This document shows, one piece after another, positions 32,672 to 41,433 of a stretch of 64,000 nt of DNA. The notes under the pieces were generated by a model. That model saw only the letters and a list, made by a program, of their open reading frames with translations. It did not search any database and was not told the origin of the DNA. Numbering within the stretch: the stretch's first letter is position 1; every line of letters starts with the position of its first letter. Source of the stretch: a virus. Made by a program: the position numbers and the translations under genes. Where the stretch lies: the IMG/VR virus record IMGVR_UViG_3300034072_000926, positions 401,260 to 465,259 of that record. One strand, written 5' to 3'.

Positions 32672-34213
32672 TTATACGGCGTAACGAACCTCCGCTTCCC
32701 AGTTGCCAATACGCACACCGCCCTTCTTCACCTTGCTCATCTCATACGTTGCGAGAATGTCCTCGATAACCCCGTAGCGGGTGTTCAGAGCTCCGTCGAT
32801 GAAGATCTCCTTATCGAGTTGCTTATTGACCAACTGCTGGAAGAGGACGTTCCCAGCAAGTCCATTCTTGATCTTCGGTTCCATCTCCTGGAACTTCTTG
32901 TGGTCAATACCCAGGTAGTCCCGAACCATAATGTTGATCGTGGAAACGACCTGCAAGGTGTGTTCGCGGCTGCAAAGACCACAGATCTTTGTGGTCTTGA
33001 TGTTGAATACGTGACCACAATCCTCGTCTTCACAACGCTTCCAAACATTGGTGCGCTTCTCGTAGCTCTTAGCCGACAGTTCGCGTTCCTCACGTTCGAG
33101 GAGCAGACCCTTTGCAGCACGGGGCCATTCAATTGCTTCGACCGGACCATGCTCCTTGATGTTGCCGGCAAAATCGAAAACATAGCCGAAACGCTCGCCT
33201 TCACACTTGCGGAGGACACGACCTACCATCTGCTGGTAAAACGCAATGCTGCCGACCTTGCGGGTCAGGAAGCAGAACTTGGCCAGCTTCTCGTCAAAGC
33301 CTTCACACAGAGCGTTAACGCTGATCAGCACCTGCGTGATGCCCTCATGGAAACGCTTGAAGATGTCTTCCCGAACCACCGGGCTCTGACCCTGAACATA
33401 ATCGACATCGCCAACATTGCCCTTGCCTGCCGTTACGACTTCGCACTTAATGCCCAGTGCAAGGAACTGCGCTTCCAGTTGCTTGGAGTGGTTCGTATCA
33501 TCGGTAAACACGATAGTGCGCTTGTTCTCATGCGAGGCAGTTGCGAGCAGCCATGTCTTGCCAACATGGTCATCAGCGAGGCTGAGCTCTTCATATACGG
33601 GCTTCTTCAAGTCGCCTCGTTCGATGAGTTCGCTCATCGTTGCTGCAACGATCATCCGATCCCCATACCATTCTGCAAGGCTTTCGCCGGGCTTATCAGT
33701 GCCATCCCGATACGGAGTAGCGGTGAAGCCGACGACCTTAGCGTTGGGCCAGCGGTTGCGGATTGCTTGGAACTCCGACGAGGTTGCCTTGTGGGCTTCA
33801 TCGAAGATGATCATTGTGGGTTCGAAGCTGGGATCGAAGTAGAGGTCGTTGGACAGACCGAGGGTGTTGGTCAACGTCTTCGGAAGCGTAACGAGCAAGT
33901 TACGCTTATAGTCGCATACCAGCTTGTGGGAAGCCTTGCCGACCAAGTAGGTCTTGATCGAATCATGCAGGGCGCTCGACATAATCTGGAAGCCATGCTG
34001 CATGGTTGCAATCGTCTGTCCCAGGAGAACCTGCAAGTTAACGATTGCAAGAACCCGACCGCCCCGCTTGATTTCCTCAGCCGCTACGTCTCCCATCACG
34101 ACCGTCTTGCCGTATCCCGTAGGAGCAACGACAAGAACAGAAGGCTGTTGCTGCAAAATGTTAAACACTTGCGTTGTTACGTTGCGCTGTTCTTCACGAG
34201 GCTTGATGACCAT
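32672..34213 (-). CDS. SF2 DEAH-type helicase with C-terminal zinc finger
   Basis: The 513-residue protein has Walker A APTGYGKT (30-37), IIFDEAH (motif II), GFTATPYRDG (motif III) and a C-terminal RecA domain with QMVGRVLRK (motif VI). A four-Cys zinc-binding region (CEDEDC, CGLC) follows near residue 420, resembling XPB/RAD25-type or restriction-type SF2 helicases. It probably unwinds DNA in replication or recombination. Confidence 0.88.
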   Translation of the reverse strand: MVIKPREEQRNVTTQVFNILQQQPSVLVVAPTGYGKTVVMGDVAAEEIKRGGRVLAIVNLQVLLGQTIATMQHGFQIMSSALHDSIKTYLVGKASHKLVCDYKRNLLVTLPKTLTNTLGLSNDLYFDPSFEPTMIIFDEAHKATSSEFQAIRNRWPNAKVVGFTATPYRDGTDKPGESLAEWYGDRMIVAATMSELIERGDLKKPVYEELSLADDHVGKTWLLATASHENKRTIVFTDDTNHSKQLEAQFLALGIKCEVVTAGKGNVGDVDYVQGQSPVVREDIFKRFHEGITQVLISVNALCEGFDEKLAKFCFLTRKVGSIAFYQQMVGRVLRKCEGERFGYVFDFAGNIKEHGPVEAIEWPRAAKGLLLEREERELSAKSYEKRTNVWKRCEDEDCGHVFNIKTTKICGLCSREHTLQVVSTINIMVRDYLGIDHKKFQEMEPKIKNGLAGNVLFQQLVNKQLDKEIFIDGALNTRYGVIEDILATYEMSKVKKGGVRIGNWEAEVRYAV

Positions 34214-34251
34214 TTACATTCCCCAGTTAATTTACCGATCTCTTGTCCATT

Positions 34252-34280
34252 CTTATACATAGGTGGAACAAGCGAGTCAA
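34252..34280 (-). promoter_or_regulatory. Promoter of the helicase gene
   Basis: TTGACT, 17 nt, TATAAG. Confidence 0.65.
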
Positions 34281-34284
34281 CCAG

Positions 34285-34428
34285 GTATTTCACCTTTTCT
34301 CGATCTAGTTGCTAGGTCGGTACGCCCTCCTCCTTACCGACACCGAGGTCCACGCTATTCACGCTTCTGCCCTCTGAAATCCAGCTCAGTGCTACTTGTC
34401 GGCCGCCGTTCACACCTCTGCTCTAGCA
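34285..34428 (-). ncRNA. Candidate small RNA (~145 nt)
   Basis: A strong promoter (34435-34463) points into a ~150-nt stretch before the helicase promoter. It contains a hairpin with GTCGGTA/TACCGAC arms. A GTG frame of 33 codons inside it has a poorly placed ribosome site. Small RNA or very short gene cannot be separated by eye. Confidence 0.4.
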
Positions 34429-34434
34429 TTGGTG

Positions 34435-34463
34435 AGCGTATGGTGAATACAAAGGTGTGTCAA
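34435..34463 (-). promoter_or_regulatory. Promoter of the 34.3-kb RNA
   Basis: TTGACA, 17 nt, TACGCT. Confidence 0.6.
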
Positions 34464-34478
34464 CTCTAGATATGGGAA

Positions 34479-34503
34479 TGGGCCGAAATTTCTTCCGGCC
34501 CAA
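34479..34503 (-). terminator. Terminator of the spanin genes
   Basis: GGGCCG/CGGCCC hairpin just after the stop of 34508-34798. No long T tract follows. Confidence 0.5.
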
Positions 34504-34507
34504 AATC

Positions 34508-34798
34508 TTACTTGACTTTGCCGCCGCAACCGATGATACCAGCTTCGAGGCTCTTGATGTAGGCTTTCTGTTCCGCAATTGTCTGGCGCAACATAGCATT
34601 CTGCTGTTCTAGCTTCAGTCCACGTTCTGCCTTATCAATTGCAATCTCAGCCTTTGCGATTTCGACCGTGCAAAGAACTGGAATAGGCACGTCGTTCTGG
34701 ACGACCTCTGTGTTCTCTGGCGGTTTAGGGATAGTCTCAACATGCTTGTCGCCACAGGCAGCAAGCGATAGAAGAGCTAGGATGGCAAGTTTTTTCAT
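34508..34798 (-). CDS. Outer-membrane spanin-like lipoprotein (o-spanin)
   Basis: The 96-residue protein has a lipobox (MKKLAILALLSLAAC, Cys15), a Pro-rich linker, then a coiled-coil segment and a Gly/Cys tail. The ATG overlaps the end of the upstream coiled-coil gene by 4 nt and follows GGAGGAAGGTAGA. The pair fits the Rz/Rz1 two-component spanin that fuses inner and outer membranes at lysis. Confidence 0.7.
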   Translation of the reverse strand: MKKLAILALLSLAACGDKHVETIPKPPENTEVVQNDVPIPVLCTVEIAKAEIAIDKAERGLKLEQQNAMLRQTIAEQKAYIKSLEAGIIGCGGKVK

Positions 34799-35325
34799 TC
34801 TACCTTCCTCCAATCCTTAATGAATTCGTCAGTTGTTTTCTGTTCACGATCAATGCGATCGTCTGCGGTGCCGGTGCTTGGGTTAGCTGCACGATACTTG
34901 GCCGCTAAAGCCAAGTATTCCAAACGCTTTGCCTCGACCTTAGCAGCTTCCCTGCGAGCACTTGCGAGAGCCTGATCGGCAATACGCTTGAGATCCGCAA
35001 TGGCACGGTTGTTGGTCGCGATGGTCTTGCGATGCTGGGTCTTTTCCGTATCCAGAGCCTTGACATACTGCTTAAGAGCGGCATCCTGTTGCTTAATGAA
35101 TACTTCCTTTTCCTTCACAATGACACGAGTTTCCTCAAGTATATTGTAGGTAGCAACCGCATACCAACCTAAGAAACCCAAACCTATCGATAGCAAAAGT
35201 GTGAGGAACTGAAATGGGCAATTCCAGGCGAACTTTGCAATTCCCTTAATGGCGTCCCAAATCCATGTCATAACTAGCTTACCAAAGCCCAGGGTCTTGA
35301 GCAGGATACTCAGCAATATTCCCAT
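34795..35325 (-). CDS. Inner-membrane spanin-like protein (i-spanin)
   Basis: The 176-residue protein has N-terminal hydrophobic segments (about 1-20 and 38-62) then a long charged coiled coil (about 65-150) rich in Ala/Lys/Glu and a short tail. The topology and the adjoining lipoprotein gene match i-spanin. Two membrane segments, not one, is slightly unusual. Confidence 0.65.
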   Translation of the reverse strand: MGILLSILLKTLGFGKLVMTWIWDAIKGIAKFAWNCPFQFLTLLLSIGLGFLGWYAVATYNILEETRVIVKEKEVFIKQQDAALKQYVKALDTEKTQHRKTIATNNRAIADLKRIADQALASARREAAKVEAKRLEYLALAAKYRAANPSTGTADDRIDREQKTTDEFIKDWRKVE

Positions 35326-35375
35326 AATGACTCTCCTAAAAGGATGGTAAAACTACCTCCTATTTAGTCGAGACA

Positions 35376-35405
35376 TGGGAATGGGGTGGACTTGAAATCC
35401 ACCCC
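35376..35405 (-). terminator. Terminator of the 35413 AAA+ gene
   Basis: AATGGGGTGGA/TCCACCCCATT, 7-nt loop. Confidence 0.65.
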
Positions 35406-35412
35406 ATTCTGG

Positions 35413-37110
35413 TCAGCGATCGTTGTCGCCGGCCTGCTCTTCGTTGGAGAAGTTGCTCGTGCGAGCAATTACCGAATCGATGAGCACATTGTCAACGGGC
35501 TTGCTTTCGGCCCTGGCAAGCTTCACAGCCAGCTTGATCACGTTCTTGATCTGACGACCATTCAGATCATGCTCAGCCAGTTTAGCGAGATCCAGACCCT
35601 GGACACCGGCAGCGTCAGTCAGGTTCGTCCAAATCTTAGCGCGCTTCTCGACCGTGGCAGCACCAAAACGCAGGCCGATGGAAATACGCGAGTAGAACGC
35701 CTGGTCAATGTTCTTCACGCGGTTGGTCGTGAGGAAGAGAACACCCTGATGGTATTCCAAGAGACGCAGGAACACGCCGACCATTGCGTTGCGGACGATG
35801 TCCTTCTCGTCACGCTCTTCAAGGAAGATGTCAGCTTCGTCGAGCAGCAGAACCGCATTCCAGACCGTCGCGACATCAAGGATGCGACGCAGAGTCTTTT
35901 CCAGCGAGTCAGGGTTGGTTCCGAGTTCGCCAACGCTGATGCTATAGAGAGGACGCTGGAGCTCTTCCGCGATGGCTTCTGCGGTCAGAGTCTTGCCCTG
36001 TCCCGGCGGACCATGCAGCAGGAAGATCGACCCGCCGCCCTTGCCGTCGATGAGGTCAGAGAAGTCACCACTGTCATCCTGCACGATGGCTTTGACTAGT
36101 GCCTTGTCCTCTTCGGGCAGAACCAGCTTCTCGAACGCGTCAGTACGGAACTCAATGTCGCTGAGACCCGAAACTGCCATACGACCCCACTGCTTCACAG
36201 ACATGCTGAAGCCATAGAGGTATGGATAGGTGCGCCACAGATCGCTATCGGGAATCACGATGTCAATCTTCTTGTTGTTGCGCTCTTCGCGGTTCGATTC
36301 GATGCCGCTCTGGTAGCTCTCGTTGGAGAACTGGTTGTTGTCAACCTGCTGGAAGCTCGAGATGTCCATGATCACACGACCATCGGCGCGGAACGCCTGA
36401 CTCGACCAGTAACTGTTGCGAGTCAGCTGACCCTTATACTGAATATAGTGAACGCCATTCGCATACTTGCGGTAACGAGCGCCACGCTCGGTCAGGTAAG
36501 CCTTGGTCTCGTCATCGAGGGGACGAACAGTCAGCGAGTTGATCTTCTGGAAACCAGCGAAGTAGCCCACGTTGGTTTCAAAGATGTTGTCCTTTATCGT
36601 GCCGTGGACGTTCGAGATCACCTTAATCTGGACCTTGTAATAGGTCGAGAAGAAAGTCTGAACCAGCTTGACGCTCTCGATAGTGCCGGCGATCAATTCA
36701 CCGTCAGCGGAGGTAACGACTTCCTTGTCCTTCTCGAGCAGGAAGTTGAGGTCACCAAATTCAACATGGCCCTTCGCCAGCTTGTCAGCCAGCTGAGACT
36801 TGATTTCAGTCTCGTAGGCATCGATGATGTCGAGGACAGGCTTATACTTGCTCGAATTGCTCGTGAAATCGACTTCGTAGTCACCGAATTCGCGCACGAT
36901 ATCTGCACGGCGCCCCATCAGGACCGACAGAGGATAGATGTGAGAAAAACGCAGAGCTTCGTGGTAGCCGAGGACTCCCTGCATGATGCTCTGCATCATG
37001 TGCTTGATGTCTTCGCCGACCTTGGTGCAGTCCAGATAGGACTGGCCACCGTCATCAAAACGCGAGATGATCTGCTTCACCTGCGTCTTCTTTGCTTTGG
37101 CTGTGGTCAC
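35413..37110 (-). CDS. AAA+ ATPase with large N-terminal domain
   Basis: The 565-residue protein has one AAA+ module: GPPGQGKT at 367-374, VLLLDEADIFLEER (Walker B), TTNR (sensor 1) and an Arg-rich finger region. The ~350-residue N-terminal part resembles the region before the ATPase in uncharacterised fungal AAA proteins. GTG start. The target is unknown. Confidence 0.82.
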   Translation of the reverse strand: MTTAKAKKTQVKQIISRFDDGGQSYLDCTKVGEDIKHMMQSIMQGVLGYHEALRFSHIYPLSVLMGRRADIVREFGDYEVDFTSNSSKYKPVLDIIDAYETEIKSQLADKLAKGHVEFGDLNFLLEKDKEVVTSADGELIAGTIESVKLVQTFFSTYYKVQIKVISNVHGTIKDNIFETNVGYFAGFQKINSLTVRPLDDETKAYLTERGARYRKYANGVHYIQYKGQLTRNSYWSSQAFRADGRVIMDISSFQQVDNNQFSNESYQSGIESNREERNNKKIDIVIPDSDLWRTYPYLYGFSMSVKQWGRMAVSGLSDIEFRTDAFEKLVLPEEDKALVKAIVQDDSGDFSDLIDGKGGGSIFLLHGPPGQGKTLTAEAIAEELQRPLYSISVGELGTNPDSLEKTLRRILDVATVWNAVLLLDEADIFLEERDEKDIVRNAMVGVFLRLLEYHQGVLFLTTNRVKNIDQAFYSRISIGLRFGAATVEKRAKIWTNLTDAAGVQGLDLAKLAEHDLNGRQIKNVIKLAVKLARAESKPVDNVLIDSVIARTSNFSNEEQAGDNDR

Positions 37111-37187
37111 TTCTTTACTCTCTTTAGTTGCAACTCCACCTTAGCTAGGCTGGGTTGAAACTGTCACTAAAGAAAGTAGAAAAAGTT

Positions 37188-37622
37188 TTACCGGCTCAAA
37201 AGCTTTATCTGAGCGTCATCGGACTGCCAGTAGGCGTGCTGGCGTTCGAACGAAACATCGTTGAGATATTTGCTGATGAAGCCCTTGCCGGGATTGACCA
37301 CGCGCTGATCTTCACCCAGGTTTTCGACCAGGTCGTGGATCAGCTCATCGAATGACCAGATGTCGTTGGTGAAGAACGCCGCGTCTTTGAAGACATCATA
37401 TTCCCGATGCTGGGTGGGATAGAGCTTCTTGTCCTTGAAGTTCATTGCATGGCCGCCCACTGCACCTTCGACGAGAAGCATCCATCCCGAATTGTCGGAG
37501 AAGGTCCGCTTGATCAGCTTGATCTTGCTGCTGAAGCGAAGCTCAGTCACACAGGAGAGATGACGGGAAATCATCGCTTCATTGAAGAAGCCATCATACT
37601 TGGGGTCATCGGCCTTAGCCAT
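37188..37622 (-). CDS. Hypothetical protein
   Basis: The 144-residue protein starts at the ATG after CAGGAGATCGAAA. Mixed alpha/beta, no family recognised. Confidence 0.7.
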   Translation of the reverse strand: MAKADDPKYDGFFNEAMISRHLSCVTELRFSSKIKLIKRTFSDNSGWMLLVEGAVGGHAMNFKDKKLYPTQHREYDVFKDAAFFTNDIWSFDELIHDLVENLGEDQRVVNPGKGFISKYLNDVSFERQHAYWQSDDAQIKLLSR

Positions 37623-37689
37623 TTTCGATCTCCTGTTTGTGCTTCCGATAAAACACGAATAGCACAAACAGGTGATACGTCAACCTATT

Positions 37690-38286
37690 TCAGGCGATCA
37701 ATGCCCTGAAAGTGAGGCTGATCCTCGACCGACTATTGAAGCCGGCTTTCGGAATACGATGCTGATTACCGTCCTGGAATCCAGCTGGCATCAAGCAAAG
37801 CGAGCCCTGCTCCAGTGCGACTTCCTGAGGCTCACTCCAGGTCTTTTCGTTTGTTGCCTCGTTGAATGAAACCAACTGTCGGAACTGAATTGCGCGAGGC
37901 GTGTGGACACCTTCGCCGCCATAGAGAGTCACGATCGCAATGGGCTTCGAATGATCGATGCCTGGATCATCGTCGGCATGCCAACCGAGCCAATCCCTCG
38001 AGGTCTCGTAACCGTTCAGGAAACAGCCCTCGAATTCAACAGCCACATCCGTGTGAGCAGCCAAGGCGTCGCTGACTTCCTTGATCGACCGATGAAGTTC
38101 CTGTGCCTTGTAGGTGCGAATGCCTGCGCCACGACCATAGGTATAGTCGCGATCGAAGGTGTTCGTCCAATATTCGCGGCGAGGAGCATCTTCGCGTCGT
38201 TCCCAGTTGAGCTCATCCCAGAGTTCATAGAACATCTTCCCCGCCCGAGCAGATGGGATGAAATCAGGAATATAGACGACGGTCAT
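37690..38286 (-). CDS. AlkB-like 2OG-Fe(II) dioxygenase
   Basis: The 198-residue protein has the iron ligands H103-x-D105 (GWHADD) and H176 (NQHRIPK) followed by the 2-oxoglutarate-binding arginines in SRSRISLTF (R186/R188). Length and motif order match AlkB, which removes alkyl groups from DNA or RNA bases. The start overlaps the VWA gene by ATGA. Possibly protects phage nucleic acid. Confidence 0.85.
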   Translation of the reverse strand: MTVVYIPDFIPSARAGKMFYELWDELNWERREDAPRREYWTNTFDRDYTYGRGAGIRTYKAQELHRSIKEVSDALAAHTDVAVEFEGCFLNGYETSRDWLGWHADDDPGIDHSKPIAIVTLYGGEGVHTPRAIQFRQLVSFNEATNEKTWSEPQEVALEQGSLCLMPAGFQDGNQHRIPKAGFNSRSRISLTFRALIA

Positions 38287-38648
38287 GGTAACATCTGCTC
38301 CTTTATGGTGTGGAAGTTGCGGTCGTCTCCGACCTGTAAAAGCGAAACATTGAGGCCATTGTCGATGATCAACTGTCTGACCTCGAACATATCGTGGACG
38401 TAGCCATCGGTATAGACCGCGATCGGACCTTTGAAATCCTTGACAATGCGGAGTGCCGGGCAGAGCAATGAGCCACCGCCGCCGATGAATTGGAAATAGT
38501 TGATGTGATCCTGGCTCTTCATCGTGCCAATCACATGCGGGCGACAGTCGAAGCAAATGACCTTGTCGCCAACTTTGAGCTCGCTGCGAATTCGTGATAT
38601 CTCACTGACGGGCAGACTGCCACTTGTATCTATGAGAACTGCTCGCAC
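38283..38648 (-). CDS. VWA-like domain protein
   Basis: The 121-residue protein has DTSGS (D7-x-S-x-S) of the metal-ion-dependent adhesion site, a GGGGS loop and YTDG, the three MIDAS parts. It resembles the VWA half of DUF2201-type proteins but lacks the peptidase half. GTG start after AAAGGAGATCGTC. Coupled to the AlkB gene. Confidence 0.7.
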   Translation of the reverse strand: MRAVLIDTSGSLPVSEISRIRSELKVGDKVICFDCRPHVIGTMKSQDHINYFQFIGGGGSLLCPALRIVKDFKGPIAVYTDGYVHDMFEVRQLIIDNGLNVSLLQVGDDRNFHTIKEQMLP

Positions 38649-38695
38649 GACGATCTCCTTTCACACCCTTATAGCATAAAAGGAGATCCAGTCAA

Positions 38696-39472
38696 TCAAA
38701 GATTCTTCAGCTTCTCAACCATCAGAACTTGCTTAATGTCATCACTGAGGAGAAGGACCTGTTCGTCAAGAACACCACGGATTTCCATTTCAGTCGTTGC
38801 GCCAATATGCTTGATCTTGACCGTCCTGGAATCACTAATGTGGGTGACCTTGCCTACAGTCAAAGTGCCATCGTTCTTGTGGCCGATAATCACGAGATCG
38901 TTTGCGCCAACTTCACGGTTGTAACGATCCTTGATGGTCACGCTAGGCTTGGTCTTGACTGGCTTACCCTTGAGGAAAACCTCCGGACCATCATAGTCAA
39001 GAAGTAGAACGGGACGAGCAGTCTTCAGAGGGGAAGACCTCCTATACCATTCTAGAACTGGCTTGCCGTCAACACTGGCTTCCCATGCTCCTGAACTAGA
39101 CATGAGGTATCCAGCGAGAGTGCAATTACCTGAGGCATCATTCGTCCCATAACTGTGAGTCCTGATCTCTACCTTATCAGGATAGTCAACGGGCTGACGC
39201 CATCCATTGCTGTAACCGTTGACGACCAGTTTTGGAAACTTTGTGATCTTGGCGATCGTTCCGGCCTTTGATCCCATAGTTAGCTTGACATAGACATCTC
39301 GAGTGCCTGCAGCCCCCTCTTCAATAAGGGATCGAATAGCTTGGAGTTCTTCCTGTCGAGCCTCTGCGGCTTCCATGGCGCTAGACTTATTGCCAGACGT
39401 GGAAGACCAGTAGAAACTATTGTCGGTCGAATAGCTGTCGGGAAAGGCATTAGCCCAAATAATCTCTTTCAT
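38696..39472 (-). CDS. Paralogue B of a two-copy phage family
   Basis: The 258-residue protein (ATG after GAAAGAGGT) is the partner of 497-1261, with the same order of a V-Y-V-K-L segment, an LLLDYDGPEV segment and a beta-rich C-terminal domain. Both end near a (V/I)(L/M)(M/L)xxKL stretch. The function is unknown; structural or tail-related is possible. Confidence 0.75.
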   Translation of the reverse strand: MKEIIWANAFPDSYSTDNSFYWSSTSGNKSSAMEAAEARQEELQAIRSLIEEGAAGTRDVYVKLTMGSKAGTIAKITKFPKLVVNGYSNGWRQPVDYPDKVEIRTHSYGTNDASGNCTLAGYLMSSSGAWEASVDGKPVLEWYRRSSPLKTARPVLLLDYDGPEVFLKGKPVKTKPSVTIKDRYNREVGANDLVIIGHKNDGTLTVGKVTHISDSRTVKIKHIGATTEMEIRGVLDEQVLLLSDDIKQVLMVEKLKNL

Positions 39473-39512
39473 ACCTCTTTCTATGAGGCCAGGGAAAGAG
39501 ATGTCATTATTC

Positions 39513-39785
39513 TTATCGCTTCGTAAACACCTTTCCTGGCGTATCACAGGCATTCACATATGGGCTCATACCGCCATTCATGCTTACGAAATGCGGAGTC
39601 AACGCACCAGTGCGGTAGTTGTAGAAATACTCCGCATGGTCAATACAAACCAGGGTGTTGGTATCCTTAACAGCAAGGGTTGCATAGTTCTTGCGAACCT
39701 GTTCACTGTTGCTCAAAGGAGGTGTTTCGGTCGACTGCGACTGCGAACAACCTGCAAGTAGGAAGAGAGGGATTAGATATTTCAT
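39513..39785 (-). CDS. Small lipoprotein
   Basis: The 90-residue protein has a signal with lipobox LLAGC, a Ser/Thr linker and a domain with two further Cys. Function unknown. Confidence 0.7.
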   Translation of the reverse strand: MKYLIPLFLLAGCSQSQSTETPPLSNSEQVRKNYATLAVKDTNTLVCIDHAEYFYNYRTGALTPHFVSMNGGMSPYVNACDTPGKVFTKR

Positions 39786-39837
39786 AGGATGCTCCTTTCC
39801 TCTTAGTAACAGGAAAGGTCACAGTAAATCAATTATG

Positions 39838-39930
39838 TCCGCGCAGTGGGAATCGAACCCACCCGTCTACCCTAATCTGGGGCGAAAATCCGGGAGTATA
39901 AAGCCCAGCCGCTCACCAAAGCTTACGCGG
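39838..39930 (-). tRNA. tRNA-like, isotype unresolved
   Basis: The 93-nt sequence has a 7-bp acceptor stem (CCGCGTA/TGCGCGG, discriminator A) and a perfect T-arm (GTGGG/CCCAC, TTCGATT). The D-arm is poor. The anticodon stem can be drawn as CTGGG/CCCGG with a 9-nt loop or CTGGG/CCCAG with a 22-nt loop, so the isotype is unresolved. A long variable region fits a class II tRNA. Confidence 0.6.
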
Positions 39931-39935
39931 ATAAT

Positions 39936-40244
39936 TCAGAGATTCAATATAGCCTGGTCTGCGAGTTCTTTCCAGACCGGCTTGAGTTCCTCTATTATCG
40001 CGTCTATTTGGTAGCGCTCAACTTTTGATGGGACGTTGATGCTCATTGCTGCTCTCAATTCGTCAGCCATGATCTCAAGAAGATGAAATGGCCAGCGTTT
40101 CGCAATCCATGTCGGAACGACATGGACGACCATCCCCGAGACAATTGCATCGACTGCTTCATCGGGTGTTAGGACCTGATGTGCAATCTGCTCCGCAGTT
40201 AGCGGCTTTGCTTCTGGAAGACGGAACTCGATGATCTTCGCCAT
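39936..40244 (-). CDS. Hypothetical protein
   Basis: The 102-residue helical protein begins MAKIIEFRLPEAKPL. Unrecognised. Confidence 0.65.
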   Translation of the reverse strand: MAKIIEFRLPEAKPLTAEQIAHQVLTPDEAVDAIVSGMVVHVVPTWIAKRWPFHLLEIMADELRAAMSINVPSKVERYQIDAIIEELKPVWKELADQAILNL

Positions 40245-40311
40245 ACAGCTATTTAGTATGGCGATAATTCGTTAGAGGCGTATGAGCTTCTTCATCGGTA
40301 GTTCCTAAAGT

Positions 40312-40388
40312 TGGTGGACACAGAGGGATTCGAACCCTCGACGCGAGATGTTAGAGATCTCCGCTCTAGACCGCTGAGCTATGCGTCC
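40312..40388 (-). tRNA. tRNA with CUA anticodon (amber suppressor)
   Basis: A textbook cloverleaf: acceptor GGACGCA/TGTGTCC, D-arm GCTC/GAGC, anticodon stem GAGAT/ATCTC, loop CTCTAAC, T-arm GAGGG/CCCTC with TTCGAAT, discriminator A and encoded CCA. The loop puts CTA at 34-36, so it reads UAG. The body resembles tRNA-Lys more than Gln, a hint only. The window also encodes LysRS. At least seven genes here end in TAG, so suppression would extend some proteins. Confidence 0.9.
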
Positions 40389-40426
40389 ATGCCCTCATAT
40401 ATAAGAACACAGACACACTTTGTCAA

Positions 40427-41407
40427 TCAGAGATTTACCTCAGTTGTTCCCACGCTATCAAGATAACCATTCGTTGATAGCCACTTTGCCAGCTTTTCAG
40501 AGGACTTGAACACGAATTCGTTATCGCCTTGTACGATCACAAATTTGCCCTTTTGAGAATAAACCCAGACCCTGGCAGGCATATCAGCATGACGAGTGCG
40601 CTTCTGATATTCAGCAACTGGAGCAGTATCAGCAAGTTCTAGATCATCCCAGCTTGGGATAGAATCTAGACCAGTTATGCCGTAGGTTTCTGTAGATGCT
40701 TCGTCGATTGGGCTTCGCGCAGAAAAATCGTCATAGCCGGCAAAGGTTGTGTTTTGATATTTTGTCAAAATTGCTTCAGCTTCTTCAGGGCGGGTTACTT
40801 CATACTGGTCTTCAGCGTGGAAGAAGACTACGATCTTACCATCTCTAAGAAAGACCTGAGCCGGTGCTATAAAGTTATCTTCCTTGAATTCTGCTGAATA
40901 TTCGGATTCTTCTTCATTGGACCAGTCGGGGATATTATGACCGAATACCACTGGGCCAGTCCACGCGAACTCTTCCTCTTTGACGATCTCATTCCAACGC
41001 ATCCTATTCTCCTTAATCTTCAATGGTTCTCTGACCATGTCTCCTTCGTGGTCTTTCTTAAATCCGAATTTCTCATACCAAGCAATTAGACGTTCTTTAG
41101 CCTTATACGCTTTAGCATCTGGTCCATATGGTTCAGGGCAAAGAGTTAGCTTAACTCTAAACTTGTCAGCCAACCCTATGAGCCATCTTAAGGCAATCGA
41201 ACCCTTGCCGGTTCCAGATTGGAATTCACCGTCAGAATAAACCGCAATATCAGTTATGAAAAGATGATCTGGATCAATTTCCATCACCTTGATTTTAACA
41301 CCTTTATAGTCTCGAAAGGAATCAGCCGGAGAAGTTTCTGCTGCTATAGCCTGCTTCATATGACTTGCAGGTGTCGGTTCTTCAGATATTATCTCATTCC
41401 AACGCAT
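40427..41407 (-). CDS. Protein with repeated MRWNEI peptide and GNAT-like part
   Basis: The 326-residue protein begins MRWNEIISEE and repeats MRWNEIVKEE near residue 136. Residues ~30-130 resemble a GNAT acetyltransferase (GTGKGSIALRW acetyl-CoA loop, YEKFGF end). The second half has mixed beta segments and no family. The repeated short peptide resembles the capsid-targeting sequences that T4 places at protein N-termini, so fusion of two such proteins is possible. Confidence 0.65.
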   Translation of the reverse strand: MRWNEIISEEPTPASHMKQAIAAETSPADSFRDYKGVKIKVMEIDPDHLFITDIAVYSDGEFQSGTGKGSIALRWLIGLADKFRVKLTLCPEPYGPDAKAYKAKERLIAWYEKFGFKKDHEGDMVREPLKIKENRMRWNEIVKEEEFAWTGPVVFGHNIPDWSNEEESEYSAEFKEDNFIAPAQVFLRDGKIVVFFHAEDQYEVTRPEEAEAILTKYQNTTFAGYDDFSARSPIDEASTETYGITGLDSIPSWDDLELADTAPVAEYQKRTRHADMPARVWVYSQKGKFVIVQGDNEFVFKSSEKLAKWLSTNGYLDSVGTTEVNL

Positions 41408-41433
41408 TACTAAACTCCAAGATTTTTGGATAT

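Noticed and set aside
32819-34315. 498-codon plus-strand frame
   Set aside because: Antisense to the helicase gene, whose helicase motifs are intact.
34285-34428. 33-codon GTG frame as a real gene
   Set aside because: Its ribosome site is too close to the GTG and nothing is recognisable. The stretch is listed as a candidate RNA instead.
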